Assembly (NCBI RefSeq): GCF_031583065.1
Contig: NZ_CP134053.1
Span: 992,001-1,056,000 of the forward strand
Length of the DNA: 64,000 nt
Direction of reading: 5' to 3'
Source of the DNA: Streptomyces sp. CGMCC 4.7035
GTDB lineage: Bacteria > Actinomycetota > Actinomycetes > Streptomycetales > Streptomycetaceae
Position 1 is the first letter of the stretch; each line of letters opens with the position of its first letter. The notes under the pieces are model-generated. The model did no database searches, was not told where the DNA came from, and worked only from the letters and a program-made list of their open reading frames with translations. This document shows positions 6,786 to 15,237 of the stretch, in pieces. A program made the position numbers and the translations under genes.

Positions 6786-8387
6786 TCAGGTCGGGTTCAG
6801 TCCGTGGCTCCGCAGCCACGGCAGCGGGTCTATCGGGGAGCCTCCGCTCGGCCGTACCTCGAAGTGCAGGTGCGGGCCGGTCGAGTTGCCCGAGTTACCG
6901 GAGTACGCGATCGGGTCGCCGGCCTTCACGGTCGTACCGGACGCGACCCGGTAGCTGGAGAGGTGGCAGTACCACGTCTCCGTTCCGTCCTTCGCGGTCA
7001 CGATCATCATGTTCCCGTACGCGCTGTTCCACTGCGTACGGACCGTGCCGTCGGTCGCGGCCATCACCGTCGTCCCGTAGGAGACCGGGAAGTCGATGCC
7101 GGTGTGCACGGACATCCAGTTGACGCCGGCCTGGCCGAAGTAGGCGCTGAGCCCCCTCTGCATGACCGGCAGCGCGAACTTCGGGCGCAGCCGCTCCTTG
7201 CGGGCCGCCTCCTCCGCCGCCTTCCTCTTCTCGGCCGCTTGCTGGGCTTTGAGGTCGATACGTTCCTGCGTGCGGCTCGCCCGGTCCGCGAAGTCGTTCG
7301 CGCCCGCGGAGAGGCTTGCGAGCTGGGAGTCCAGCTTGTTGTTGGCCGCGGACGGCTTCACCGCGATCCCCTCGGGCGCGCTTGCCGTCGTGTCCTGGTT
7401 GTCGCTCTCGCCACCGCCCACGCCGACGGTCGCGGCGGCGATCCCGGCGACTCCCATCACGCACACCGACGGCACGGCGACCGTCAGCAGCGCGGAACGC
7501 TTCGCCGGGCTGCGGCGCCGGGACCGGTTCGCGGCGCGGGACGCGGCGCGCGGGGCCGGGACAGGGATGATCTCTTCCTGGTCGTCGAGCAGCGGTGCAT
7601 CGCCGGACGTCTCGGAAGTGTCCTCCAGCTCCTCGTCCCCGGTGACGTTTTGCTCGTGGGGCAGCTGGTCGAAGGCTTCCGGCGTCTCGAAGTCCGTGGT
7701 GGCCTGCTGGTCGAAGGACCCGGCCTGCTCGAACGTGGCGGTGGCCTGCTGGTCGAACGCCTCCGGGACGATCTGTTCGAAGGTCGCCGTCGCCGCGGCC
7801 TGCGGGTCATGCGTCTCGTGCTCGGTGGTTCCGCCGGAGTTCCACTGCGTGGCGTCGTAGGCGCCCGTGTCGAAGGACTGCGTGCCCCATTCCCACTGCT
7901 GGGTCTGCTGCTGGGCGGGGTCGGCGGGCTGTCCGGCCTCCATCCAGGCGTGCGCGTCCCACTGGCCCGTGCCGTCGGGGGACCCGGCCTGCGCGGGGAC
8001 ACTGGCGAGCTGCTGATAACCGGCCGCCCAGGCGGTCGTGTCATAGGCGCCGGTGTCGAACGCGGCTTGGTGCTGGGCGGCGTACGGGTCGTAGTTCAGC
8101 GTCTGGTGCGTGCCCGTACTGAACGTCTGGTGGCTGCCGGTGGACCACTGGGTGGCGTCGTACGAACCGGTGCAGCCGTCGCCCTGGAGGTTGCCGAAAA
8201 GGGGGTCTGCCGCGAAGGTCCCGGTGGCCTGACCGCCGGTTCCGTAGGCGGACGCGACGGCGTCGGAGTACGTGGCGAACTCACCGTAATGGCCACCCCG
8301 CTGGCCGTACGACGCGTAGTGCGCCGAGGCGGCATCGGGGGCCGGAGCCGGGGTAGTTGCGGTCCCCGACGGGTGACGGTCGTTCAC
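6786..8387 (-). CDS. membrane-anchored M23 (LytM) peptidase with a long repetitive cytoplasmic region
   Basis: 533 residues. Residues 1 to about 260 are low-complexity, rich in Gln, Thr, Ala, Tyr and Trp, with recurring 'FDTGAYDATQW', 'STGSHQTF' and 'FDQQATATFEQ' modules. An acidic stretch, a basic stretch ('ANRSRRRSPAKR') and one membrane helix ('LLTVAVPSVCVMGVAGIAA', near residue 300) follow, so the repeat region should face the cytoplasm and the peptidase the wall. A short coiled coil precedes the C-terminal LytM domain, which has the zinc motifs 'HTGIDF' and 'HLHFEV' plus 'WYCHLSS', so it looks active (probably a DD-endopeptidase). The start is GTG 8387 behind an A/G-rich sequence (AAAGAGAAG); translation from the upstream ATG at 8501 would cross the promoter at 8436-8465. 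Confidence 0.88.
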   Translation of the reverse strand: MNDRHPSGTATTPAPAPDAASAHYASYGQRGGHYGEFATYSDAVASAYGTGGQATGTFAADPLFGNLQGDGCTGSYDATQWSTGSHQTFSTGTHQTLNYDPYAAQHQAAFDTGAYDTTAWAAGYQQLASVPAQAGSPDGTGQWDAHAWMEAGQPADPAQQQTQQWEWGTQSFDTGAYDATQWNSGGTTEHETHDPQAAATATFEQIVPEAFDQQATATFEQAGSFDQQATTDFETPEAFDQLPHEQNVTGDEELEDTSETSGDAPLLDDQEEIIPVPAPRAASRAANRSRRRSPAKRSALLTVAVPSVCVMGVAGIAAATVGVGGGESDNQDTTASAPEGIAVKPSAANNKLDSQLASLSAGANDFADRASRTQERIDLKAQQAAEKRKAAEEAARKERLRPKFALPVMQRGLSAYFGQAGVNWMSVHTGIDFPVSYGTTVMAATDGTVRTQWNSAYGNMMIVTAKDGTETWYCHLSSYRVASGTTVKAGDPIAYSGNSGNSTGPHLHFEVRPSGGSPIDPLPWLRSHGLNPT

Positions 8388-8694
8388 CAACTTCTCTTTC
8401 GCCTCGACAGCAGGGGCTGGCAGAGCAGTGCGGCGACTGTACCCGGCGGTACGCGGGCGCGACAATCTTCGGCTGGTTTCCCTCAGGCAGGAAACGGGCA
8501 TACGGCCGTGTTTCGGCGGTCCACAGGCGTGGGCTTGGCTCTGTGTTCGATGAACGTTCGAAAGTGTGCGGGGGTTCGGGAGCTGTCGGGCGGCTGTATT
8601 GGAGGGCTGGGCCGAGCGGGTTGAGTGGATCGGGCGGACAGGGCGGACAGGGTCGGGGTGTCACGCCACGGTCAGGCTCACGCCACAGTCAGGC
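8388..8694. other. intergenic region: M23 gene promoter and leader, 3' repeats of the lipase gene
   Basis: The 307 bases between the M23 start and the lipase stop carry the minus-strand promoter at 8436-8465 and two of the three 17-bp units at 8661-8710. No coding sequence was found. Confidence 0.5.
8436..8465 (-). promoter_or_regulatory. promoter of the M23 peptidase gene
   Basis: On the minus strand TTGTCG (8460-8465), an 18-nt spacer and TACAGT (8436-8441) give a good match to the major-sigma (HrdB) consensus. The predicted leader is about 45 nt. Confidence 0.65.
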
Positions 8695-8710
8695 TCACGC
8701 CACGGTCAGG
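8661..8710 (-). repeat. three tandem 17-bp units spanning the lipase stop codon
   Basis: Units at 8661-8676 (lacking the first base), 8677-8693 and 8694-8710 read CTCACGCCAC(G/A)GTCAGG. The stop codon of the lipase gene (8695-8697) is in the third unit, so the tandem duplication repeats the last codons and stop codon in other frames downstream. Confidence 0.8.
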
Positions 8711-9588
8711 CCTCCGGCGCCGGCACCGGCGGCGGCACCGGCACTGGCACCGGCGCCGGAGGGCGCGGGGGTCGCCGGTTCGAGGTCGAGAGCCTGTCGT
8801 ATCCCGGCCGCGACGGCGGGGTGCACCGGCAGGGCGAGGTGGCCGATGCCGCTGACCCGCACGTTCTGTACGAGGAGGTCGGGGTGGTCGACGCAGGCCG
8901 TCTCCAGCGGGTCCATCAGCGGGTCCAGATCGCTCCAGAAGCTCACGAAATGCGTACGGCAGCCGGGGGCGGGCCCCCGCAGCTCTTCGATCAGCTCGGA
9001 ACCCGGGCGCATCTGACGGACGATCGGGTGCGCGTTCGCGAGCGGCGCGACGCGGGTGCCGGAGTGGGGCGTGCCCAGCGTGACGAGAGTTCGGACGCGG
9101 AGGTCGCCGCCGAGGCACTGTGTGTAGTACCGCCCGATCAGCCCGCCCAGGCTGTGCCCGACGATGTCCACCTGCGACTGCCCCGTGCGCTCGCAGATCT
9201 CCTCTATGTGCCGGCCCAGCAGCGCGGCGGCGGTGCGTATGTCACAGGTCAGCGGAGAGTAGTTGAGCGACTCGATGTGCTGACGGCCGTGCTGTGCGAG
9301 GTTGCGGCGCAGCAGGACGAAGACCGAGCGGTTGTCGATGAACCCGTGGAGCAGGATGACCGGGGGCTTGGCCTCGGTCGGCAGTGGGGTGGTGTCCGTC
9401 GTGGGCATCGGGAGGGCGCAACGGCGCTCCTGGATGATCCCCGAGGGGTAGAGGAGCAGATGCCCGGCGAGGATCGCGAACTCCAGGGCGGTCGCCTTCA
9501 GGAGGGCGATGGAGAGTCCGGCCAGTCGGCTGGGAAACAGGCGCTGGCAGAGCGGAAAAAGGGGCTGCACTGCCCTCGTGACCATCAT
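8695..9588 (-). CDS. alpha/beta-hydrolase lipase or esterase
   Basis: 297 residues. An N-terminal hydrophobic stretch (about residues 20-50) may be a membrane anchor or non-cleaved signal. The hydrolase core shows the oxyanion segment 'PPVILLHGFIDN', the nucleophile elbow 'VGHSLGGLIGRYY' with the catalytic Ser, 'TLGTPHSGT', and a C-terminal 'SGIGHLALP' with the likely catalytic His; an Asp such as that in 'WSDLDPLMDP' would complete the triad. The pattern is that of secreted or surface triacylglycerol-lipase-like proteins of Streptomyces. The last 25 or so residues are Ala/Gly repeats. ATG 9588 has GGGAGGT 6-7 nt upstream; a second ATG follows directly. Confidence 0.85.
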   Translation of the reverse strand: MMVTRAVQPLFPLCQRLFPSRLAGLSIALLKATALEFAILAGHLLLYPSGIIQERRCALPMPTTDTTPLPTEAKPPVILLHGFIDNRSVFVLLRRNLAQHGRQHIESLNYSPLTCDIRTAAALLGRHIEEICERTGQSQVDIVGHSLGGLIGRYYTQCLGGDLRVRTLVTLGTPHSGTRVAPLANAHPIVRQMRPGSELIEELRGPAPGCRTHFVSFWSDLDPLMDPLETACVDHPDLLVQNVRVSGIGHLALPVHPAVAAGIRQALDLEPATPAPSGAGASAGAAAGAGAGGLTVA

Positions 9589-10147
9589 GGCCGACCTCCC
9601 GTCGGCGCACGCGGGGACGCCTCTGTCCCCCGTGTGCCCTCATGGAAAGCCGTGATGGCGAATGGCCTGTAGGGCGGTGCCGCGGGTGCGGCTCGCAATC
9701 GCGGATGCGGAGCGTGAGGCGCCGGTGACGCGACGCGGGTATTCGTCGTAGTGACGTGATCCCTTGTCGCCCTGGTGGCGCGGTTCCTGTCCTCCTCGTA
9801 CGGGTGCGGCTCTCCGCTGTGTTTCAGCGCCCTTCCATGCCTGGCGGCTCTCCTTGCGCACGATCCACTCACCCCGTGGCGCCCGAGCCGCTGGTGACAC
9901 TGCGGCGCGTGTGCCGCGGGAAGGGGGGACCCTGCGCGGCGAACGTGTCCCATCGTGTGATTTGCCCCTCGCTCTCCACCGTGAAACTGCCGGTTGCGGG
10001 ATGCTGGCGATAACGTTCGTTCACTTCCCGGGTCGGTACGGCGCGGGGCGCCTGTGCCGCGGTGCGCGAGGTGACTGTCGGTGCGGTGGTGTGGCGGCAG
10101 AGCGGCACGTCGGTACAGGGTGGAGTAGTCGCTTCATGGAGGCAGTG
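9589..10147. other. long divergent intergenic region, no gene seen
   Basis: About 560 bases between the lipase (minus) and icmB (plus). Open frames on both strands lack RBS and codon bias. A 'CTGTCGGTG' at 10075-10083 resembles a DNA-damage -35 but has no -10 partner. Confidence 0.45.
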
Positions 10148-10564
<417 letters not shown>

Positions 10565-10572
10565 TTACGGTC

Positions 10573-10700
10573 TCAAACGCCGGGCGGGCTGAATCTTTCA
10601 GCCCGCCCGGCGATTGAGGACGAGGCCGTCAAGGCCGACAGCGGGGGTCTGGGGGCGCAGCCCCCAGGTACGGGAAGGGTAGGGGCGGCGGGGGCGAAAA
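10573..10700. repeat. interspersed Streptomyces intergenic repeat with a terminator hairpin
   Basis: The block begins with a 16-bp perfect stem (10578-10593 with 10597-10612, loop TCT) flanked by CTCAA/TTGAG and continues with GGGGGTCTGGGGGCGCAGCC and an A/G-rich tail. The same composite sequence is widespread between Streptomyces genes from memory. Here it separates convergent icmB and the DUF5691 gene and probably terminates both. Confidence 0.7.
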
Positions 10701-10748
10701 CATCCCCCGGGTCACCCCCGGCTCCGGCACCCACGGCTCCGTGCCCCC

Positions 10749-12371
10749 TCACGGCATCCCCAGCTCCTCCCGCATAGCCGCGCGCAAGCGCAACGTCGTC
10801 GTCAGGCGCTGAAACGCCTCCGCCCAATAACCGCCCGCCCCCGGCGACGCGTCCTCCGTCTCGTCGGGTGTCGCCGTCAGCGCGTCGAAGCGGCTCGCCT
10901 CCGCGGGGTCCAGGCAGCGCTCCGCCAGACCCATCACCCCGCTGAAGCTCCACGGATAACTGCCCGCGTCCCGCGCGATGTCGAGTGCGTCCACGACCGC
11001 CCGTCCCAGGGGAGCGGCCCACGGGACCGCGCACACCCCGAGGAGCTGGAACGCCTCCGACAGACCATGTGTGGCGATGAAACCAGCGACCCACTCGGCC
11101 CGTTCCGCCGCGGCCAGCGTCGACAGCAGCTTCGCCCGCTCGGCCAGGGACACCGCCCCCGGGCCCCCGGCCTCCGCTGCCGAGGGCGGTCCGAGCAGAG
11201 CCCGGGACCAGCCGGGGTTCCGCTGCCGTACCGCCGCCCGGCACCATGCCGCGTGCAGTTCGTCCCGCCAGTCGTCCGCCACCGGCAGCACGACGATCTC
11301 CTCCGGCGTACGCCCACCGAGCCGTGCCACCCATGAGCCGAGCGGTGCCGCCTCCACCAACTGGCCCAACCACCAGGATCGTTCGCCGCGCCCCGCCGGG
11401 GGCTTCGGCGCCACCCCGTCACGCTCCATGCCCGGATCGCACTCGTGCGGGGCCTCGACCACGATCGTCGGCTCCCCCTGCGTACGGTCGATCGCCACGC
11501 ACGCCCCCGCCCGCGCCGCCATCCGCCCGGCCAGCGCCGAATCCGGCAGGGCCGACAGCAACTCCGCCGCCGTCGCCCGCACATTGCGGCTCCGGTCGGA
11601 GAGCGCCTGCTCCAGGAACGGCTCGTCGGCGGGCTCCAGCCCGGTGCGGAGCGAGTCGAGGAACATCAGCCGGTCCTCGGCGCGCTCCGTCGCCCAGGTG
11701 GTGGTCAGCAGCTCACGGGCGACGGCCGGCTGCCGTACGCGGAGTGCCGTGAGCAGGGCCACCCGCTCCGCGAACAGGCCTTCCTGCCACAGTCGTCGGA
11801 TGCGGTCCGTCTCTGTTGGTGGCGGCAGCTCGGAGCCGCCGCCGGGCGCGGAGCGCAGCGCGAAACGCCAGTCCGGGTTCAGCCGGGCCAGCCACAGCGC
11901 GCGCGGGCCGGCGAAGGTCAGCGCCGCCGGTCGAAGGTCCGTACGGCCCCGGGCCGCGTCCAGGAGCGCCGGCAACGTCTCCGGGGGTGCCGTGAAGCCG
12001 CGCTCGTTGGCCAGGGACAGCCACTGGGGGAGCAACTCCATGAGGTCGGGTGCCGTCCCTCGGCGGCCGCCGCCTGCCGTGCCGGGGCGGTCCGACAGCA
12101 GCATGGCCAGTCTACGGGCCGCCGCGGGCGGCAGCGACGGGCGTGGGTCCGCGGCCGCGGGCTCCGGCCGGGCCCCGGCCGGTGCGGGGCGCAGCCCGGC
12201 CCTGCGACGTACGGTCTCCACGGCGGCCAGGTCCAGCAGCGCCGTCGGCGCCTCGCGGCCGGGCGGGAGCCAGGGCGGCGTACGCCGGTCGGTGCCCAGC
12301 AGCGCGACGGTCACGAGCTCTTCCCAGGACACGGAGGAAGGCGTGTCCGGCGGAGCGGGGGTCGCACTCAT
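10749..12371 (-). CDS. DUF5691-family protein of the MoxR/VWA cassette
   Basis: 540 residues, no signal peptide or membrane helix, rich in Ala/Leu/Arg helical segments. 'VTVALLGTDRRTP' near the start and 'RNVRATAAELLSALPDSALAGRM' in the middle suggest a helical, HEAT-like scaffold. The DUF5691 assignment is from recall of the family, which sits next to SWIM, MoxR, DUF5682 and VWA genes; its molecular role is unknown to me. ATG 12371 is preceded by GGAAGGGA at a 5-nt spacing (an in-frame ATG at 12386 overlaps that site). It lies 42 bp downstream of the SWIM gene on the same strand, so the two probably form one transcript from the promoter at 13771-13793. Confidence 0.8.
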   Translation of the reverse strand: MSATPAPPDTPSSVSWEELVTVALLGTDRRTPPWLPPGREAPTALLDLAAVETVRRRAGLRPAPAGARPEPAAADPRPSLPPAAARRLAMLLSDRPGTAGGGRRGTAPDLMELLPQWLSLANERGFTAPPETLPALLDAARGRTDLRPAALTFAGPRALWLARLNPDWRFALRSAPGGGSELPPPTETDRIRRLWQEGLFAERVALLTALRVRQPAVARELLTTTWATERAEDRLMFLDSLRTGLEPADEPFLEQALSDRSRNVRATAAELLSALPDSALAGRMAARAGACVAIDRTQGEPTIVVEAPHECDPGMERDGVAPKPPAGRGERSWWLGQLVEAAPLGSWVARLGGRTPEEIVVLPVADDWRDELHAAWCRAAVRQRNPGWSRALLGPPSAAEAGGPGAVSLAERAKLLSTLAAAERAEWVAGFIATHGLSEAFQLLGVCAVPWAAPLGRAVVDALDIARDAGSYPWSFSGVMGLAERCLDPAEASRFDALTATPDETEDASPGAGGYWAEAFQRLTTTLRLRAAMREELGMP

Positions 12372-12413
12372 GTCAGTCCCTTCCACATCGGTACGGAATC
12401 GCCAGAGGTGTCG

Positions 12414-13763
12414 TCAGCACAGCGGGACCGCTTCTCCCGGGCCCTGAGACCAGGCGGTGAGCGGGGTGAAGCCGCGGTGGCCGCACTCGCCGAAGACCGT
12501 GACCGGGGCACCGCCCGACAGCGCGACCAGGCGCCACAGCCCCGGACGGGCGCCCGCCGACGGAGTGAGCGGCAGGGCCGTACCGCCGTCCGCGTCCGCC
12601 AGCTGCCAGGAGTCCTCGACCGGCGTCGGTATGACCCGGCCCAGCGTCACCGGGAACGAGTCCAGCCACGGGTCGGCCACGAGCGCCTCCCCGTAGCGCT
12701 CCGCCGCCTCGTGCGTGGTCACGCCCGGTGGTCGTGCCGCTGTCGGCGCGGGAGGCGTGAACCGCTCGCCCAGGGCGGCCCGCAGCCCGGCCCCCGGATA
12801 CACGGACAGCTCCGCCTCGAAGGCCAGGCCCACCGGCAGCGCCAACTCCGGGGCACGCCCGGCCGCCCCGTAGGAAAGGAGCAGCGCGGTGCGGGCGGAC
12901 TCCGTCCCGTGCAGCCAGATCCGGCGCGTGGTGAGCCGGCTGTCCGAGGTGTCGTACTGCGCCAGCACCAGCCAGTGGTCGCGGACGGGTGGGCCGTCGG
13001 GTGAGCCCGGCAGGCCGACCCGCGAACGGACCGTCGCCGCCGGACCGTCCGGCAACCGCTCGCGGCGCAGCCAGCCCTGGTCCAGGAGATGCAGCAGCGC
13101 GCACTCCTCCAGCAGCCGCACCGGCCAGCCCGGCCCCGACGACGGGAGCGCCCCCAACTCCCGTACCCGCGCGGCCAGTCCCGGAGCCTGCGCGTCGACC
13201 ATCCGCGCCGCCGTCTCCTCCCACAGCCCGTACCCCGACTGCTCGGCCGTGGCGAGGCCGCCGCGCAGCAGGTCGGTCAGCCGTTGCTCCAGCTCGGCCG
13301 CCCCCGCAGTGATCCGCTCGGCCCGCCGCTCCGCCCTGCGCCGGGCCGCCTCCGGATCGGCGGATGCGCCGGACTCCGAACCGCCGGCCGTCCGCCTCTC
13401 CTGTGCGCGCTGTCTCCGCCCCTTGATCCACTGCTCTGCCCAGTCCGGCGCCTGCCTCCGAGGCACCGTGCCGTCCCCGCCCACCCAGAGCAGCAGCAGT
13501 CCCAGCGCGTGCTTGCACGGGAACTTGCGGCTCGGGCAACTGCACTTGTAGGCCGGCCCGGCCGCGTCCGCGATGTCCACGACCGTTTGATACGGCGTGC
13601 TGCCACTGCCCTTGCACAGCCCCCACACCGTCCCCTCGTCAGAACTTCCCGCCTCCGACCACGGCCCGGCCGCGCCGAGTTTGCTTCCCGCTTTGCGTGA
13701 CGCGACGTCAGGCGCCAGTGCCAGCACCTGGTCCGCCGTCCAGCGCACCCCCTGCTGAGTCAT
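12414..13763 (-). CDS. SWIM zinc-finger protein of the MoxR/VWA cassette
   Basis: 449 residues. The SWIM motif is clear: Cys74-x-Cys76 ... Cys83-x-His85 in 'YKCSCPSRKFPCKHALGLL'. SWIM domains bind DNA or protein and occur in helicases, transposases and recombination factors. The rest is Arg/Ala/Leu-rich, with 'RRAERRAERITAGAAELEQRL' likely helical and a C-terminal half with several Trp/Leu-rich segments of no known fold. ATG 13763 has no RBS; TACCTT ends 7 nt upstream, so the mRNA is probably leaderless. The promoter matches the PafBC-type DNA-damage consensus completely. It is divergent from the MoxR gene and cotranscribed with the DUF5691 gene. Confidence 0.88.
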   Translation of the reverse strand: MTQQGVRWTADQVLALAPDVASRKAGSKLGAAGPWSEAGSSDEGTVWGLCKGSGSTPYQTVVDIADAAGPAYKCSCPSRKFPCKHALGLLLLWVGGDGTVPRRQAPDWAEQWIKGRRQRAQERRTAGGSESGASADPEAARRRAERRAERITAGAAELEQRLTDLLRGGLATAEQSGYGLWEETAARMVDAQAPGLAARVRELGALPSSGPGWPVRLLEECALLHLLDQGWLRRERLPDGPAATVRSRVGLPGSPDGPPVRDHWLVLAQYDTSDSRLTTRRIWLHGTESARTALLLSYGAAGRAPELALPVGLAFEAELSVYPGAGLRAALGERFTPPAPTAARPPGVTTHEAAERYGEALVADPWLDSFPVTLGRVIPTPVEDSWQLADADGGTALPLTPSAGARPGLWRLVALSGGAPVTVFGECGHRGFTPLTAWSQGPGEAVPLC

Positions 13764-13770
13764 GCCATCG

Positions 13771-13793
13771 AAGGTAGATCCCGGCACTGACAA
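13771..13793 (-). promoter_or_regulatory. perfect PafBC-type DNA-damage promoter for the SWIM-DUF5691 genes
   Basis: Minus strand: TTGTCAGTG (13785-13793), 8 nt (13777-13784), TACCTT (13771-13776). This fits tTGTCRGTG-N8-TAnnnT at every defined position. The -10 ends 7 nt before the ATG at 13763. Confidence 0.75.
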
Positions 13794-13831
13794 TCGATCG
13801 CCGCGAGGTCGTTTGCGCAGGTCACCACGCA

Positions 13832-13854
13832 TTGTCAGTGGCGTGGTGCACGGT
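13832..13854 (+). promoter_or_regulatory. PafBC-type -35 element with degenerate -10 for the MoxR-DUF5682-VWA genes
   Basis: TTGTCAGTG (13832-13840), 8 nt, then CACGGT (13849-13854), which keeps the second A and final T of TAnnnT but not the first T. The -35 is a perfect match and faces away from the copy at 13785-13793. Confidence 0.5.
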
Positions 13855-13897
13855 TGGTGGCAGATCCGAACCGGCCGAGCTGGAGGGGGAAGTGGCC

Positions 13898-15142
13898 ATG
13901 CGTGTGTCCGTTGATCCGATGTCCGTCGAACCGGGCCCGAGCGAGTCCGCGCCCGCGAACGAAGGCGGGACCGCAGACGCGGTCGGGCAGCCGTCCGCAC
14001 GCGTGCGCCCACCGACGGGAGAGCCCGTGCGCTCGCCCGCGGAGGACAAGGAGCAAGCCACGGCAGAAGCGCTGCGGCCGCACGCCGAGGACGCCTTCGC
14101 GGCCGAACTCGCCGAGTTGGCCGCGCAGGACGATCGCCCGCGTCCGGCCCGCTGGAAGCTGTCGCCGTGGGCCGTGGCCACGTATCTGCTGGGCGGCACC
14201 CTGCCGGACGGCACGGTGATCACGCCGAAGTACGTGGGCCCGCGCCGCATCGTCGAGGTCGCCGTCACCACGCTCGCCACCGATCGCGCCCTGCTCCTGC
14301 TCGGCGTGCCCGGCACGGCGAAGACCTGGGTGTCCGAACATCTGGCGGCGGCCATCAGCGGCGACTCGACCCTGCTCGTGCAGGGCACCGCCGGGACCCC
14401 GGAGGAGGCGATCCGCTACGGCTGGAACTACGCCCGGCTGCTCGCGCACGGCCCGAGTCGCGACGCGCTCGTACCCAGCCCCGTCATGCGGGCCATGGCC
14501 GAGGGGACGGTCGCACGCGTCGAGGAGCTGACCCGTATCCCGGCCGACGTACAGGACACGCTGATCACGATCCTTTCGGAGAAGACCCTGCCGATACCGG
14601 AGCTGGGGCAGGAGGTGCAGGCCGTCCGCGGCTTCAACCTGATCGCGACGGCCAACGACCGCGACCGCGGGGTCAACGACCTGTCGAGCGCCCTGCGCCG
14701 CCGCTTCAACACGGTGGTGCTGCCGCTCCCGGAGAGCGCGGACGCCGAGGTCGACATCGTCTCCCGCCGGGTCGACCAGATCGGACGCTCGCTCGATCTG
14801 CCGGCCGTGCCCGACGGCATCGACGAGATCCGCCGCGTCGTCACGGTCTTCCGCGAGCTGCGCGGCGGCGTCACGACGGACGGCCGGACGAAGCTGAAGT
14901 CGCCCAGCGGCACGCTGTCCACCGCCGAGGCGATCTCCGTCGTCACCAACGGACTCGCGCTGGCCGCCCACTTCGGCGACGGCGTGCTGCGCGCGAGCGA
15001 CATCGCCGCGGGCATCCTCGGCGCCGTCGTCCGCGACCCGGCGGCCGACCGCGTGATCTGGCAGGAGTACCTGGAGGCGGTGGTCCGCGAGCGCGACGGC
15101 TGGACGGACTTCTACCGCGCGTGCCGGGAGGTGACCGTATGA
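13898..15142 (+). CDS. MoxR-family AAA+ ATPase
   Basis: 414 residues. After an acidic, probably disordered N-terminus (to about residue 80) comes a MoxR-type AAA+ core: Walker A 'GVPGTAKT' (136-143), a Walker-B-like 'GTVARVEELTRIP', sensor 1 'IATANDRD' and the arginine-finger region 'LRRRFNTVVLP'. MoxR ATPases work as chaperones with VWA-domain partners, for example RavA-ViaA, to insert metals or assemble complexes; the VWA partner here is at 17713-18912. ATG 13898 has GGAGGGGGA 7 nt upstream. The stop overlaps the ATG of a 32-codon frame (ATGA), so downstream translation is coupled. Confidence 0.9.
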   Translation: MRVSVDPMSVEPGPSESAPANEGGTADAVGQPSARVRPPTGEPVRSPAEDKEQATAEALRPHAEDAFAAELAELAAQDDRPRPARWKLSPWAVATYLLGGTLPDGTVITPKYVGPRRIVEVAVTTLATDRALLLLGVPGTAKTWVSEHLAAAISGDSTLLVQGTAGTPEEAIRYGWNYARLLAHGPSRDALVPSPVMRAMAEGTVARVEELTRIPADVQDTLITILSEKTLPIPELGQEVQAVRGFNLIATANDRDRGVNDLSSALRRRFNTVVLPLPESADAEVDIVSRRVDQIGRSLDLPAVPDGIDEIRRVVTVFRELRGGVTTDGRTKLKSPSGTLSTAEAISVVTNGLALAAHFGDGVLRASDIAAGILGAVVRDPAADRVIWQEYLEAVVRERDGWTDFYRACREVTV

Positions 15143-15237
15143 GCCACTCCGACTTCGAGTCCGAGGTCGCGGCAGTGAGGGGGAACGACGACCCCGGGTG
15201 GTCCGGGCCGCGAGGGGGATCGAGTGACAGGCGTTGA
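15139..15237 (+). CDS. possible 32-residue coupled small ORF between MoxR and DUF5682 genes
   Basis: Starts inside the ATGA overlap with the MoxR stop, has GGGAGGTG 5 nt upstream, and ends after the DUF5682 start at 15224, overlapping it by 14 bases. The peptide is short and polar (begins 'MSHSDFESEVAAVRG'), with no recognised domain. It may be a real small protein, a translational bridge, or the remains of a longer gene; codon bias is good only over the first ten codons. Confidence 0.35.
   Translation: MSHSDFESEVAAVRGNDDPGWSGPRGGSSDRR

Noticed and set aside
8544..8565. Possible LexA (SOS) box around TTCGATGAACGTTCGAA upstream of the M23 gene
   Set aside because: The spacing does not fit TCGAAC-N4-GTTCGA; only the right half matches.
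9640..9900. 86-codon minus-strand frame in the lipase-icmB gap
   Set aside because: No RBS, poor third-position GC bias and no recognisable sequence.
10075..10083. CTGTCGGTG resembling a PafBC -35 upstream of icmB
   Set aside because: The hexamer 8 nt further is TGGCGG, not TAnnnT, and the distance and gene function give no support.
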